Assembly (NCBI GenBank): GCA_963402885.1
Contig: OY727095.1
Location: 2,175,001-2,239,000, forward strand
DNA: 64,000 nt
Source: Antedon bifida
Lineage: Eukaryota; Echinodermata; Crinoidea; Comatulida; Antedonidae
Reading direction: 5' to 3'
Shown here: piece after piece, positions 27,501-37,986 of the stretch
Layout of the letters: each line of letters starts with the position of its first letter
Position numbering within the stretch: the stretch's first letter is position 1
Notes under the pieces: generated by a model
Told to the model about the DNA's origin: nothing
The model's database searches: none
What the model saw: the letters and a program-made list of their open reading frames with translations, nothing else
Made by a program: the position numbers and the translations under genes

Positions 27501-30500
27501 AGTAATAATTTACAATTTCGAAGAAAATTTGAAGAATGAATTGCCACATCTATTGCTCAAAAACAATATCTCAAAATATATAATTTAATATATACAATAA
27601 AACATGGGATGTGCTTAAAATAGTAAAAAGTAATCAAGTTTAGCCCATAAACATTTAAACATCATATATTTTGTCATCATCTATGTTATTTATATTATTT
27701 TTACTACTTATTTAATAGTCATTGGTTGGAGGTACACACCTAATTGGTGACAGTGGCTTAGGCTGCTTTTGTGCTTTCTTGGCAGCTAGTGATTAGAATT
27801 TTATATTTTCTTTTTGCGTCGTGTTTGTTTAATTTGTTGATTTGTATTATATTTTGTAAAATGTAGAATCTTTTGCCTGAATAAACAATAATAATAAAAT
27901 AATAATAATTTAATATTCTATAACAAACTATTTTACTCTATGCATTTCTATGACATATGTGTAGATTGTATCTGAATATAATATGATGTTTGCAAGTAAA
28001 AGGACGTAGAAGTTGATACTGTATGCATCCATACACATAGGGTATACATAAATAAATAATCGCATCTGTCAGCCATTGGGGGGTACCCTCTTTGGGGGAA
28101 GTTGGGTATCATTACTAGTAATATCTGTGATGGCCCTACTTCATATTCCACTGCGATGGCAGCTAAATCAACTTCTGAAAAGGTTTTGTCCTCACTACAG
28201 TCAACGTCATCTTGAAAGATATCAGGAAAATCTATTAAAAAAAGTTGATTGATTGCTGTTAACTATTTCCCACAAAAATGAAAATCACACTATTCAAAAT
28301 TAAAAACAACCCTCTGTTTTTATGCTTTTTACAAAAACAGTAGTAAAATACCTTTATATTACCACTGGAATCCTTAGATGTATGTATAGGCTGCTGAATG
28401 TTGTCAAAACAGTAAACCTCTATTAAGGGGACATTTTCAAGCCTAAAAAAAAAGTCCCCTTAATAGGAGTTGGAGCTGTACATATTGTACCTTGTTCTTT
28501 ACACAGTAAAGTGTCCACTTAATACAGGTGTCCCCTGAATAGGGGCTCTCTAAAACAGGACACAATTAAATTAAACCTAGACATAAAAAACAAGGAATAC
28601 AGAACATTCCCTATGTCTTAAATTATAATAATTCTTGATTGCTTAATGCCACCTCAGACAAACGTTGTACAACGAGGTTCGACGAAGCGTCTTGACTCTT
28701 CGATGATGTCCGAGACGAGTCAACTTGGATAGTGTCGGGCGTAGTTTTTAGGCCGTCGCGAGAACTTGAAACATTAACATGTTTACTTTTCTTCCAACAT
28801 GACAGTTCGCCGGGCCTCGTCGTATGACGCTGTCTGAGTTGGCCTTAAAATGGGCTAGCCCAAAATTTCCCTGAAAGCCATTTCAAATAGTAGGAAAGAA
28901 ATTGGGACCTTATTAAGACATTCTTATTTTTAAAAAAAAATATTTCTGGTTTTCGATGTCTATCTGGTCGACTGTACAAGTAATTTATAGAACTGATTTA
29001 GTTTACCTCGGAAATTAAGTCCAAGTTCTCGTAATAAATGACTTTTATACTTCTTATTTTCTTTATCCACGGTAAAATTCATTTCTCTGAATAAATCCAA
29101 CTGCTGACGAAATCCAAAATTAGGTCTAAAAAGAAAGACACACAAAGTATAAATTGTAATATTTTATATAGCCTAGTTTCATCAAACCCGAAAGATTGAT
29201 GCGAGGCTAACATTAGCGTAAATGAAATATTTATAGTTTCAAGATTAATGCTAATCTTGCGTCTCTACAAAGATAAATTACTTTTTTTTTACTTTCGTTA
29301 TTCTTAAAAGATGTTAACTACTGAACTGAGATGTACATGTATAAAAAACCCACTAGTTAAGTTAGTATAGATTAGAAGATGTAGGGCGCAATAATACACA
29401 AGGACTGTAGTGAACGGCACAAGGATGTGGAACATCTTCTACAAATATTAGTATAATGCTGAAAGGATACAGATGTTAGGATGAGATTTAAAGATTTGAA
29501 CAGAGACAGTAATTTCAATATGTCTATATTACCTGGCTTGAGGTCGAGCTTTGCGTATTGAAACAAGTGCGTCATCAAATGAAATGTTCTCGTTTTTCAT
29601 AAGGTAAGCAGCGACTATCGTGGAACTGCGAGATATACCCATAAAACTGAAACAGGTTAAATAGGTTAGAGGTGGGCGATGTTTTTTGGTTCTCTTTAAA
29701 ATTTTTAATTAAAGGTAATTAAAATGGTGCTTAGTACGTCATTTCTGTCAGAAATAAAAGAATACTGATCTTTTCTATTTAGCTTTCATAATCAATTATT
29801 TTCCATCTGTGACAGATGAACTATTTTAAGATTTAAAGTATTTACTATGATGATATACCTTCTATCTAACTACTGATTCAGTTTAAATGTATTGTGATGT
29901 GTGCATGATACAATGAAGAAATATCAAATTAATAATTTAATTAAAGAAGTATAGTATTCTCCCCCAAAAACATGAAAAATGAAGATTAATAAAATTAGAC
30001 ATTTTGCAGTAATATAAACTTTGTTATTCTCTAAAAAAAAAATGGTTACATTTAATAAAAAACTATTGTCTGATAGAAATTTTACTATTATTTTTGCTTT
30101 AAATTAGGCCTACAGTTTTTTCAGGTAAATAATTGTTTTCATCCAATTTTTGGCCAAAGTGAATACCTATTATGCAACATTAAAATGGCATATGAATTTT
30201 TTTTTTAAAGAACTTTTCAGGGAAGGACAATTTCTTTAAAAATACAAAATTTTATGTTATTAAGTTATGCCAATATATTACATATTTTGTATTTTTTATA
30301 TAAGATATATTGTCCCACTGAACAAATAATTTTTGTTGAATACTGTATGAGATTTCGAAGTTCCATAGTAGTTTTTTCACTTTTACCAAAAATTGGATCC
30401 AAAAAATTAAAATTTACATGACAAAATTGGGCATACACTTTTGAAAGTGTATTTATTTTTCTCCAGAGTTTAATCAGTGTTTAATATGAACGACTTTTCA

Positions 30501-31422
30501 GGCCAGATGTGTTGATTTAGTAAACACAATAAAATAAACGTTGGGGCTAAAGATACGGTACCGTATCCATAAAATAAAGGTACGGTAATTATAGAGAGCG
30601 CTATGTAAGGTAGATGTTAATCAAATAGGTTAAGGCAATGCCGTGTGGCTTAGTGTGCTAGTGATGAGGCTATGGCTTAAGGGGTTGCAGGTTCGATTCT
30701 CTTATTGACGGTTTAGTTTTTAATTTAAGAGAGATTATTTAGAGGGTTATGTTTTTAATATTTAGGAACAAATTTTGAAATTTAGGAACGAGGTTTAATA
30801 TTTAGGTACGAGTTTTATATTTAGGTACGAGTTTTATATTTAGGTACGAGTTTTAGGAATGCAAGTTTACTGTACCTTTATCAAACGGCAATGCCCTCTA
30901 TAACTACCGTACCTTTAGTTTTTAGAAGTGTGGATACGGTACCGTATCTTTAGCCACGGCGTAAAATAAAACCCATACTAAGGGAACACCAAAGAACACA
31001 ACAAAGTTTTGTCTTATAAATAAATAGGGTTTCTCCTCAATAGGGGTTAAAGGCCATAGTGTTGAAACTATTATATTGCCCCTAATTTAGCCTTGAATAT
31101 GGGTGGCCAAAAGGAGGTTTCCTTTTAAAACTGTATTTGTGAATGGTCAATATTGTGGTGAAATTGCAATTAATTACCAATGAACTAATACGCCTCCATT
31201 TTCAACGGAATCTTCAATGAATTTGACACACTGCGGCATCAGGCTCAGTAGATCCGCATCAGGGTCGTCATCTACATACACAAATTTGTTGGAAATATTG
31301 GCAGGCAGGTGAGGCTTGGCCCATTCAATTGACAACACATTACTTATTGAAATTGCCCGTAGCTTGTTGTCGCGTGCATCTCCACGAGATCCTAAGAATA
31401 GGTTTGGTCGTATTTCACTCAT
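18509..31422 (-). CDS. DUSP12-like dual-specificity phosphatase with a novel C-terminal region
   Basis: Proposed exons, 5' to 3': 31422-31178, 29646-29533, 29125-29007, 28231 to about 28140, 25378-25238 and 18838-18509; all joins keep phase and total about 346 residues. Residues 1-120 form a dual-specificity phosphatase fold: MSEIRPNLFLGSRGDARD at the start, a DDDPDADLL general-acid region, and the loop HCFMGISRS (CX5R), whose cysteine codon is split between exons 1 and 2. The next exon (PNFGFRQQLDLFREMNF) matches the end of the DUSP12 catalytic domain. DUSP12 normally continues into a cysteine-rich zinc-binding tail. Instead the last two exons give a Lys/Arg-rich helix (SSFLEWLVSLRQFLRKHRRD) and a compact domain including YQAAGYLCYLKELKYAVVTD. 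This region faintly recalls restriction-endonuclease-like nuclease cores, but I do not assign it. Exon 4's donor is uncertain. The large 3' introns leave open that the last two exons form a separate gene. Phosphatase exons are near certain; the full model is moderate. Confidence 0.72.
18960..19262. repeat. MITE of the AAAGATATATTGTCC family
   Basis: Carries TGTTGAATATGCCATTTTAA, CACTTTGACCAAAAATTGG, GTAATTTAAAGCAAAAAATAG and TTTATTAATCTTTATTTTTC in the reverse order of the copy at 26905-27203, so it lies in the opposite orientation. The ends are less clean. Confidence 0.65.
20085..20222. repeat. Tandem pair of a GTCCCTTTAATAGGGTTGTC repeat
   Basis: Two about 70 bp units share AGTGTCCCTTTAATAGGGTT, GTCCCCTGG and AGTGTTAAAACGTATATTG. 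Related single blocks occur at 28410-28560, 30975-31130 and 39890-40060. CCTATTAAGG / CCTTAATAGG words in both orientations suggest a dispersed inverted-repeat element. Confidence 0.65.
23668..23960. repeat. MITE of the AAAGATATATTGTCC family
   Basis: Begins AAAGATATATTGTTCCTCTG and carries GTAATTTAAAGCAAAAAATA in the family order. The far end is worn and no clean inverted terminus is visible. Confidence 0.55.
24030..24232. repeat. MITE of the AAGCTTGGTTCCCACTAG family
   Basis: The right end TTCTAGTGGGAACCACGCTTA is clear. The internal sequence GCAACGTAAGAAAATTCCC to CAGCACTATTGCGTCG matches 17420-17532. The left end is degenerate. GGTTCCCACTTG inside may be part of a nested second end. Confidence 0.65.
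25458..25729. repeat. MITE with TAAGGCC(T/C)ATTTACACTAGG inverted ends
   Basis: The left end TAAGGCCTATTTACACTAGG GCGATAACG is mirrored by CGTCCTAGTGTAAATGGGCCTTTA at the right. It is about 272 bp, AT-rich inside, with no coding capacity. It lies about 80 bp upstream (in gene sense) of the phosphatase gene's fifth exon. Confidence 0.85.
26011..26199. repeat. Foldback element: nearly perfect 189 bp hairpin
   Basis: The two halves are reverse complements over most of their length: ATTCAAGTAAATTTTCTTTT at the left returns as AAAAGAAAATTTACTTGAAT at the right. Inner arms CTCTAGCTTTCGCTGG / CCAGCGAAAGCTAGAG and AGCTTAATCA / TGATTAAGCT meet at a loop of four bases near 26099. The only obvious asymmetry is a short unpaired patch at about 26053-26062 / 26133-26156. 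Confidence 0.92.
26321..26449. repeat. Short MITE of the AAGCTTGGTTCCCACTAG family
   Basis: The right end CATCCTAATGGGAACCAAGCTT is preserved; the left (CTTAAGCTAAGCACTATGATGCAACG) is worn. Internal CGCAAGTGAG / CTCACTTACG arms can pair. Confidence 0.7.
26905..27203. repeat. MITE with AAAGATATATTGTCC inverted ends (best copy)
   Basis: Starts AAAGATGTATTGTCC and ends GGACAATATATCTTT. About 299 bp, AT-rich, non-coding. Landmarks are AAAACATGAAAAATGAAAAT near the left and GACATTAAAATGGCATATTC near the right. At least four more copies occur in the window, in both orientations. Confidence 0.85.
27204..28138. other. Intron of the phosphatase gene, nothing recognised
   Basis: AT-rich intron sequence with (AATAAT)n near 27888-27910. 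The plus-strand frame at 27382-27588 and the minus extension beyond exon 4 (27948-28139) have no family resemblance. Confidence 0.45.
28643..28848. repeat. MITE with TTAAxGCCAxCTCAGACA ends
   Basis: The left end TTAATGCCACCTCAGACA is mirrored by TGTCTGAGTTGGCCTTAA; inner CAACGAGGTTCGACGAAGCG pairs loosely with CGGGCCTCGTCGTATGACGC. About 206 bp, GC-richer than its surroundings. A half copy lies at 17345-17392. Confidence 0.8.
29942..30231. repeat. MITE of the AAAGATATATTGTCC family
   Basis: AAAAACATGAAAAATGAAGA near the left and GCAACATTAAAATGGCATAT near the right reproduce the order of the 26905 copy. The terminal repeats are worn. A further partial copy begins TAAGATATATTGTCCC at 30301. 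Both lie in the intron between phosphatase exons 1 and 2. Confidence 0.7.
30545..30955. repeat. Inverted-repeat element with a tRNA-like core and tandem repeats
   Basis: The left end GGCTAAAGATACGGTACCGT is mirrored by ACGGTACCGTATCTTTAGCC. A second pair, AAGGTACGGTAATTATAGAG / CTCTATAACTACCGTACCTT, lies inside, so the terminal repeats reach about 55 bp. The ends themselves contain the palindrome GATACGGTACCGTATC. Inside, 30641-30712 has tRNA-promoter-like A-box and B-box words (TGGCTTAGTGTG, GGTTCGATTC), and 30775-30860 holds five units of a TATTTAGGTACGAGTTT repeat. About 411 bp, in the intron after phosphatase exon 1. Confidence 0.8.
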
Positions 31423-32675
31423 GTTGGTTTAGCTGTAGCGGCCTTACTATATTCCCTGCTGGTAAAAATAAATTTTAATCAATTTGCGGATGTTGTATAT
31501 ATAGTTGTAGCTTGCACAATGCATTTAAAATTCATAACATAACAAACTACCACTTGATTAACAATAACATACCAGGCTTATAATAAACAAAAAATAGGCC
31601 TTTTATCATTGTACTATAGTAAAGATAGGAGCTACGGTAGGCCTAGTAGTAGTAGTAGTAGTATAGTAGGCCTATAAAAGATACGCCTGGTTTGGTTAGG
31701 AAGTTAGAGGTTAGGCCTATGTTTTATGTATGTCTTATTTATGATGAGTGAGGCCTCTCTAGGCCTAGCTTAACTGGCCCTGCAAAAATATCAAGTACTT
31801 ACCGCAAGTTAAGAAATATGCCTATTTTACTTTATAATTAATTTGTCAATTTCAGAACCGATTATATAGGACTAGCTTACTCATCTCTATTTTTATTTAT
31901 GATTCCCGGTCATAAACGTGGGTTTGTTTACGTGGTACACAGACGAGGTGTATTTTGAGGACGTAATATGTAGCCTGTCATGGTTGTTGTGTTACATAAC
32001 GTACCCCAAATATACCTCCATACAGTTTACTGCCCTCTCTCGCGCAGTGATGTAATGCAAAAAGATCTCAGATTTTAGTTTTCAGCTGAATCAGTATTTA
32101 ATTGTTACTAATTATTTTTATAGAAAAATGTTCTGTATCACTTAAATTACCATGCTAAGGTATATATTTTGTTAATAGTTAACAACAGGAAAAATGAAAT
32201 ATCAGTCAAAACTAGGGACACCATATAACATTTTGAAAAAAGAGGGCCCAATTAAAATATATAACAATATATATATATATATAGGAAAGAGTGAAAATGT
32301 ATTTTAAAAATGCTTATAAAAAATTGATTATAAATATGTTACAGATCGATAGTATGTTTTATATTCTCTAGAGCCTAGTAGTAGAAATTATAAAAGTATA
32401 CATTTATCAGTATATTTTTTTTGTTTATCCAAAAAATCGGGAGAAGATGACATAAAATATTTGAATCTAACAGGAGATTCTTGCGAGATTTGGGAGGTCT
32501 GATTGTGCAACATTAGGTTTGGTGAGCTGTACACACGTCTGAGTACGGTCTAAAGCATTTATTTTCTGGACATTTTCTGGCATCACCTCATAAAGCAGAT
32601 AATGATATAAAATAGACTTGAGTTCAATAGAGCACATTAACTGCACAGAATGAACTTGAATTGTGAAAATATTGG
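31423..32675. promoter_or_regulatory. Upstream region of the phosphatase gene
   Basis: The interval between the phosphatase start codon and the LTR fossil should hold its promoter, reading leftward. It contains a (GTA)n microsatellite near 31648-31665, AGGCCTA-rich sequence at 31660-31770, and (AT)n at 32268-32283. No clear TATA box or CpG cluster decides a start site. Confidence 0.35.
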
Positions 32676-35600
32676 TGTAACCCAGTGCAAAATGCCAAAT
32701 GACAGGGAACCATAATATAAAGAGCCCTCTTGCAATGTTTGTAAAAAAAAGCATAAATTACCTAACCCAAAGTTGTCAGATAAGCACAGCCCCACATTCC
32801 ATTCCCCTGATTCACACAGATAAAACCAAGACAATATTAACAACCTGTTTTTTAAGTTTCTATCTGGCCCGGCCCATACGACTGGCTCTTTTAGTTTCAC
32901 ATTAAACTTCAACTGGAATAAACTTCGGAATAACATAAATTTATTTGGAATCCTAGTTTTGGAAATTCCTACAAAACGAACTTATATTTCTCTGTATAGG
33001 TCGCTTCCAACTGAAACAGTGGACAGACGAGAGGAGATAGATGCTCATGGCTGGCAGAAGACGCTAGAATTGGCTAAGCTTTCCATACATGTCAGAGAAC
33101 TAAACCTTCCAGAAACGATTGTGGTAGCCAAAGACATAGAGATGTGAACCATCATCCTAAAGAAGGCAGCCGTGACATCAACACCAATGGAATCAGCTTC
33201 TACGACTATCACTTCACCGGCAATTGACCTGTCTAGACTTTCACTTGGTAGCAACTACCGAAAGCTCTGGTCACACAACCGACAAGTCAAAAAATGAGGA
33301 CAAATATCATGTTTGGTGGGCGCAAGCCAAAGCGCTGACAGAAGAAGCCGAAACTGAAGTATCCAAATCGGAGAAGAAGAGAAGACTGAGAGAGGCTCTA
33401 AGATCCCCAGTATTAGATATAATAGATGACTTGAAGAAAGATAACCCGCAAGCCACCGCTGTTTGGAACTACGCTTGCGGGAGCAGAACTCTATTACCAG
33501 TTTGTGGGTTTAGATCACCAAGTAGGCGAGAAGTCTTCTGATTACCTGTCCAGACTACAGTCTTCATTAAGGAAGATAGTACAAAAAGGAGGGATTACAG
33601 CAGACAATGCCAACCAGGCGCTTTTGAAGCAATTCCTGAAGGGAACTCTATTCGACCAACTTCTCCTTGTTGACCTGCATCTTCGAGATCAAGTTCCTAA
33701 TGCACCGACCTACCTGACTCTGCTACAGTAGGACAGGTGCGTAGATGGGAAGAGGAATACCAAGGGAAAAGAAGGCAATTGATGCTAGGAATGCACATGT
33801 GGCGAAGGTTGAAGCGGTAAATGATCGTTAGTCAGAACAAGACCTGGTTGAAAGGCTAGGTAGGATTGATTAATTCCTGGCTAGTTCAGCATGTAGCTAC
33901 CAGAAACAGTCAACTAAGTATACAACACCACCACATTCTTCTAGCCAACCACGTCAGCCTAGACGGCCCCGACCATACTTTTGCTATATACATGTGGAGA
34001 AGAGGGACACATGAGACGTAGTTGCCAGAATAGCCAGAACCAAGGTGCTAGTAAACGAAAAACTGCACACTGCATCAGGGAAACGGAAGACGGCATCTAA
34101 GAAGGAGCGACTAGATGTCATCAGACGACCAGTAGCTCCGAATGGTGACATTCCACATGGTTTAGTTGGAGAGAGTATAGTTGATGTCTGTTACATTAAT
34201 GGAATATGCCATCCTTGCCTCCTCGACAGCGGATCTCAAGTTACCGTTATTAGTAACAAAGCTGTATCCACTTTCTGACCTTGTTCTTTGACATGGTGGA
34301 GGCGGAAAGATACCATATCTTGGCTGGACCAAGATAGAATTGGGCTTTAACTAATATTTTGCTGGCACCCGACAGTCGTTTTCAACTTTAACCTTAGTAG
34401 TAAAAAACAATCCACATGCACAACACCAAATTATAATTGGTACTAACACTGGACTTTTTGATAATTTAAGACGAAGATGTAAGAAAGATGCTGGTAATCA
34501 ATACTTGCAAAAGTTAAATATGCATTCCTGGTGCGCCACACTGTATAGCAAGGCAGAGAAAGAAGCACAAGTTGGGAGTAGTAAAAGCGAAAGGCTCGAC
34601 TACTATTCCTGCAGGTATGACCAAGGAAATGCAAGGTATTATACAGAACCGTTTGCGAACACCAAAGACTGTGCTTATAGATTCTCTCAGTAGAGGTAAA
34701 TAGTAACAGTAATGTAACATGTGGAATGACTAATGTGTCCAGTAAAGCTAGTAAATTGCCGTTCAAGTGGGGAAAAGATGTTTCACCCGAAATAAAGACC
34801 CGCATACTAGAGAAGTTTGAAACCAGATCGAACGTCTTTGCCAAGCAAAACATGCAGAACACGAAATCAACCTTACTAACGACAGCCCTTTCCGTGAACG
34901 TACTACTGATCTTAAAAAAGACTTACAGAACCACATACAAGCTGTTAGACCATGGAGTAATCCGCGAATCTAAGAGCCGATATGCATCTCCAATAGTACT
35001 TGTCCGCAAGAAAAATGGAAGCTTGAGGATGTGTGTTGATTACAGACTACTAAATTCAAGGTCAGTTCCAGACCAGTACCTCTCATTCAAGATGCAGTTG
35101 ACTATTTAAGCGTCTCAAGCTGGTTCTCAGTCATAGATTTGAATTCCCATGAAAGAGAAGAACAAGGAGCGAACAGCATTTGTCCTTCCTGTAGGTTTGT
35201 ATAAGTTCGAGCGAATGCCACAAGTATTAAAGGAGCACCAGCTACCTTCCAACGTCTCATGGAAACCTGCATCCAATATGTCACAACCAATGGTTAATCA
35301 ACCGGAACCAACTTCAATGGATGAACTGGTCTTGTTAACTTCAAGTGATGCAACTGATAAACCTCCGACCACTGACCAAATTGATCATGAAGAACCCCAA
35401 GATGACGATTTGAGAGGGGAGGCGACTTTGACCTGTCCACGTAGAGAAAGAAGACCACCAGCTAGGTTACAATACGATAATTTAGGAAGTCCATCTTTTT
35501 ATGTTTTTTTATCTAATATTGGGAATGCTATATCTGCATTAGGGACAATGTACTGGGTGTAACCTAGTGCAAAATCTCAAATGACAGGGAACCATAATAT

Positions 35601-35866
35601 AAAGAGCCCTCTTGCACTGTTTGTAATTAAAGAAGACATAAATTACCTAAACCCAAAGTTGTCAGATAAGCCTAGCCCCACATTCCATTCCCCTGATGTA
35701 CACAGATAAAACCAAGACATACAAAGTGTAACAGTGCTCCAACAATATTAACAACCTGTTTTTTAAGTTTCTATCTGGCCCGTACGACTGGCTCTTTTAG
35801 TTTCAGATTAAACTTCAATTGGAATAAACTCCGGAATAATATAAATTTATTTGGAATCCAAGTTTT
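32676..35866 (+). mobile_element. Broken Ty3/Gypsy LTR retrotransposon (fossil)
   Basis: The left LTR is at 32676-32960 and the right at 35558-35866. Both begin TGTAACC[C/T]AGTGCAAAAT, share ACAGGGAACCATAATATAAA, and end at GGAATCC[T/A]AGTTTT. Between them, in order: gag-like text (about 33000-33740, with WWAQAKALTEEAETEV), a worn zinc-knuckle region, protease (about 34170-34280, LLDSGSQVTVI), a short reverse-transcriptase segment (about 34930-35100, YASPIVLVRKKNGSLRMCVD), and an integrase-end-like CPRRERRPPARL at about 35440. Most of reverse transcriptase, RNase H and integrase is absent, and roughly ten or more smaller breaks interrupt the rest, so it cannot be active. The LTRs differ by a number of substitutions and a block of about 25 bp, indicating an old insertion. 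I could not identify a target-site duplication. Confidence 0.9.
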
Positions 35867-35938
35867 AAGGGAAGGGTTAGGTTAGGTATGCACATGCACC
35901 TATGCCTCAATAATTTCCCCTGCTTTAGTGAAAATAAT

Positions 35939-37986
35939 TTATATAGTTTTTAGAAAAGCATTGAAATCTTCTACTGATGACTTAGCAATTTCTTGACAAA
36001 ATAACTCATCTGATCCTTCCACAAGTTTCTGTAGGGATATATAGCCAGGCATCTTTGGATCATATTGTGCAAGACCAAGGTTTCGCAAATACTAAGAAGA
36101 TAAAAAATTAGAATGAAGAATATTATGATCGATTAACTAGATCTAAAAAAATTGTTATTTGCCTACTGGGAGTGCCTGTAAAAGAACTTTTACACTATTT
36201 GAAAAGAATAGGGAATTGTCTCCCGGTGTGATGATCTGCTGGCTGCCGTAGGTCCACGGAGGACCTAATCCAAATTAACATTTAAAAGCATACCTGATCT
36301 CTTTCTTTAACATTGAGTAAACGAGTTCTCAATACAGCAGGAAAATGAATGAACAGTTGATGAGGTATTTCCATCTCATTATGTATGTAATCAAATGTAC
36401 TCATCAAACTCTGTTTACCTGAAAAAAAAAAGTAAAACAAAAAGCTCATGCAGGAATAAATCCATGGCCAGGTGATGCTCAGAAGCATACCCATGGCATC
36501 TATACCCAGGGCAACCATATACACTGGGCTGCTAGGGCAGCTACATATACTGTACCAGGGGTAGCTAAATATCCAGGGCAGTTATAACCCAGGAAAGCTA
36601 TAAAACCAGGGTAGTTATATACCCAGGGCAGCAACATCTCATCATAACTAGCACATTAGAAGAGAATCCATTACTTTCCACTGTCAATTAAGGTTTTTCT
36701 ATTACATAGTGCACGACTATCTGACTATGCAGCTATCAAGTCAAAAAGTCATACATGCAATCACTATTACCTGTAAGAAGCAACTTGGGTGACTTGAGGA
36801 CCATTACTTTCATTGCTGACTTTGAAAAACCAAGTAGATTATGTATCACATACATGTTTTCTTGTATCCGAGAAATTTTGTTAGTTACCAACTACAAGTA
36901 AATGAAAAATTTACATTTATTAAAATAATCAAAGGTCAATAGGTGAAACTATCAACAGCTATAAGGAAAATTTTGTTGGGGCCTCTGAGTTTAGCCAGTG
37001 AGTGCTCATAGCCATTACGCCACTGCTAACAATCCTGGTTACTGTACCTGTGGACATTTGGTTACAAGGTGTCTAACTTCATTGCCTGTCAGGTGAAACT
37101 CCTTCTGGAAATAACCAAGCTTTCTATCAACTCTTTCTGTCTATTTAGGGAAATAAAAAGAATTTAATTTTGTTATTTTCGTTCATTATCAGAAATAAAT
37201 GGATGTATTTAAAAAGAAAAATAAAGTAATTCAACTTACGGAAAAACTTAAAAAATATGGAGCTCTGTTGACAATTAACGATATAGAATCTTTGGAAAAC
37301 TTCTTGGATTTAAGATACGAGATTCTAACTTCAAGAGAATTTAATTCGTCACTTAAAATATGTGGATTCTTTGTTATAAAATTGCCTAAATTGTCACTGA
37401 CGACACCAACATTGTAAAGAAATGCAATTTTATCTTTGATGTCCCGATCGAAGTCCATTTTGAGAATGGCATTTGCTGCATCTTGTCTCTTCTGGATTTT
37501 GTGAAGATCAACCCCGAGGTGTATCAGTTTCTGAAGCGTTGGGGATTGCTGGACAAACGACTGCAAGGTGAATGTTTGCGCGGGAAGCGATGGCTTGGTG
37601 TACGATTCAAGGATCATTGGTGTCTCCGTTTCCGCAAGAATATCCATGTAAGTGTTGTCGTCAAATGGCTGTAATTTATCTATGGTCATTACGTGTTGTA
37701 ATGAATTATTATTTAAATCTTCACCATCATCAACCTTCTCTATTTCTGATGTCTCTACATTCTCTGTATCCTCTTTGAATTTATCCTTAATTAAATATGT
37801 TTCACTCTCTGATATTCCATTATTTTTTATTTGATAAGTTGAAAACCATGTTCTGTTTGCCGTCATATATGGACAATTTTTATGATTGTGAGTAAGTATA
37901 AGTCTTGGATAACAAACATTCTTCACAGAGATGACTCTCATTAACCCTTGAAGACATCTGGATGCTCCTGCTGTTGTCATTTTCAT
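35939..37986 (-). CDS. MTERF3: MTERF3, mitochondrial transcription termination factor 3
   Basis: Five exons with canonical GT/AG borders and consistent phase: 37986-37240, 37140-37048, 36891-36771, 36418-36294 and 36091-35939, giving 412 residues; vertebrate MTERF3 is close to 417. The first ~55 residues lack acidic residues and are rich in Arg/Lys ([20 protein letters not shown]), as expected of a mitochondrial targeting sequence. From about residue 150 come tandem mTERF motifs: [32 protein letters not shown], then [20 protein letters not shown] and [17 protein letters not shown]. The C-terminus ([15 protein letters not shown], then [17 protein letters not shown]) is diagnostic of MTERF3 rather than MTERF1, 2 or 4. 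MTERF3 is known to bind the mtDNA promoter region, to lower mitochondrial transcription and to support mitoribosome assembly. The gene reads away from NFKBIL1. The LTR fossil begins only about 70 bp beyond the stop. Confidence 0.95.

Noticed and set aside
18509-28231. Search for the usual DUSP12 cysteine-rich zinc-binding tail
   Set aside because: No minus-strand exon with paired CxxC motifs was found; the downstream exons have a different composition.
30641-30712. Possible tRNA gene
   Set aside because: B-box-like GGTTCGATTC is present but no cloverleaf with a paired acceptor stem could be drawn, and it lies inside an inverted-repeat element; treated as a tRNA-derived repeat.
32467-32936. 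Minus-strand ORFs of 95-99 codons at the left LTR
   Set aside because: They are antisense readings of the LTR fossil and its flank, with no independent protein signal.
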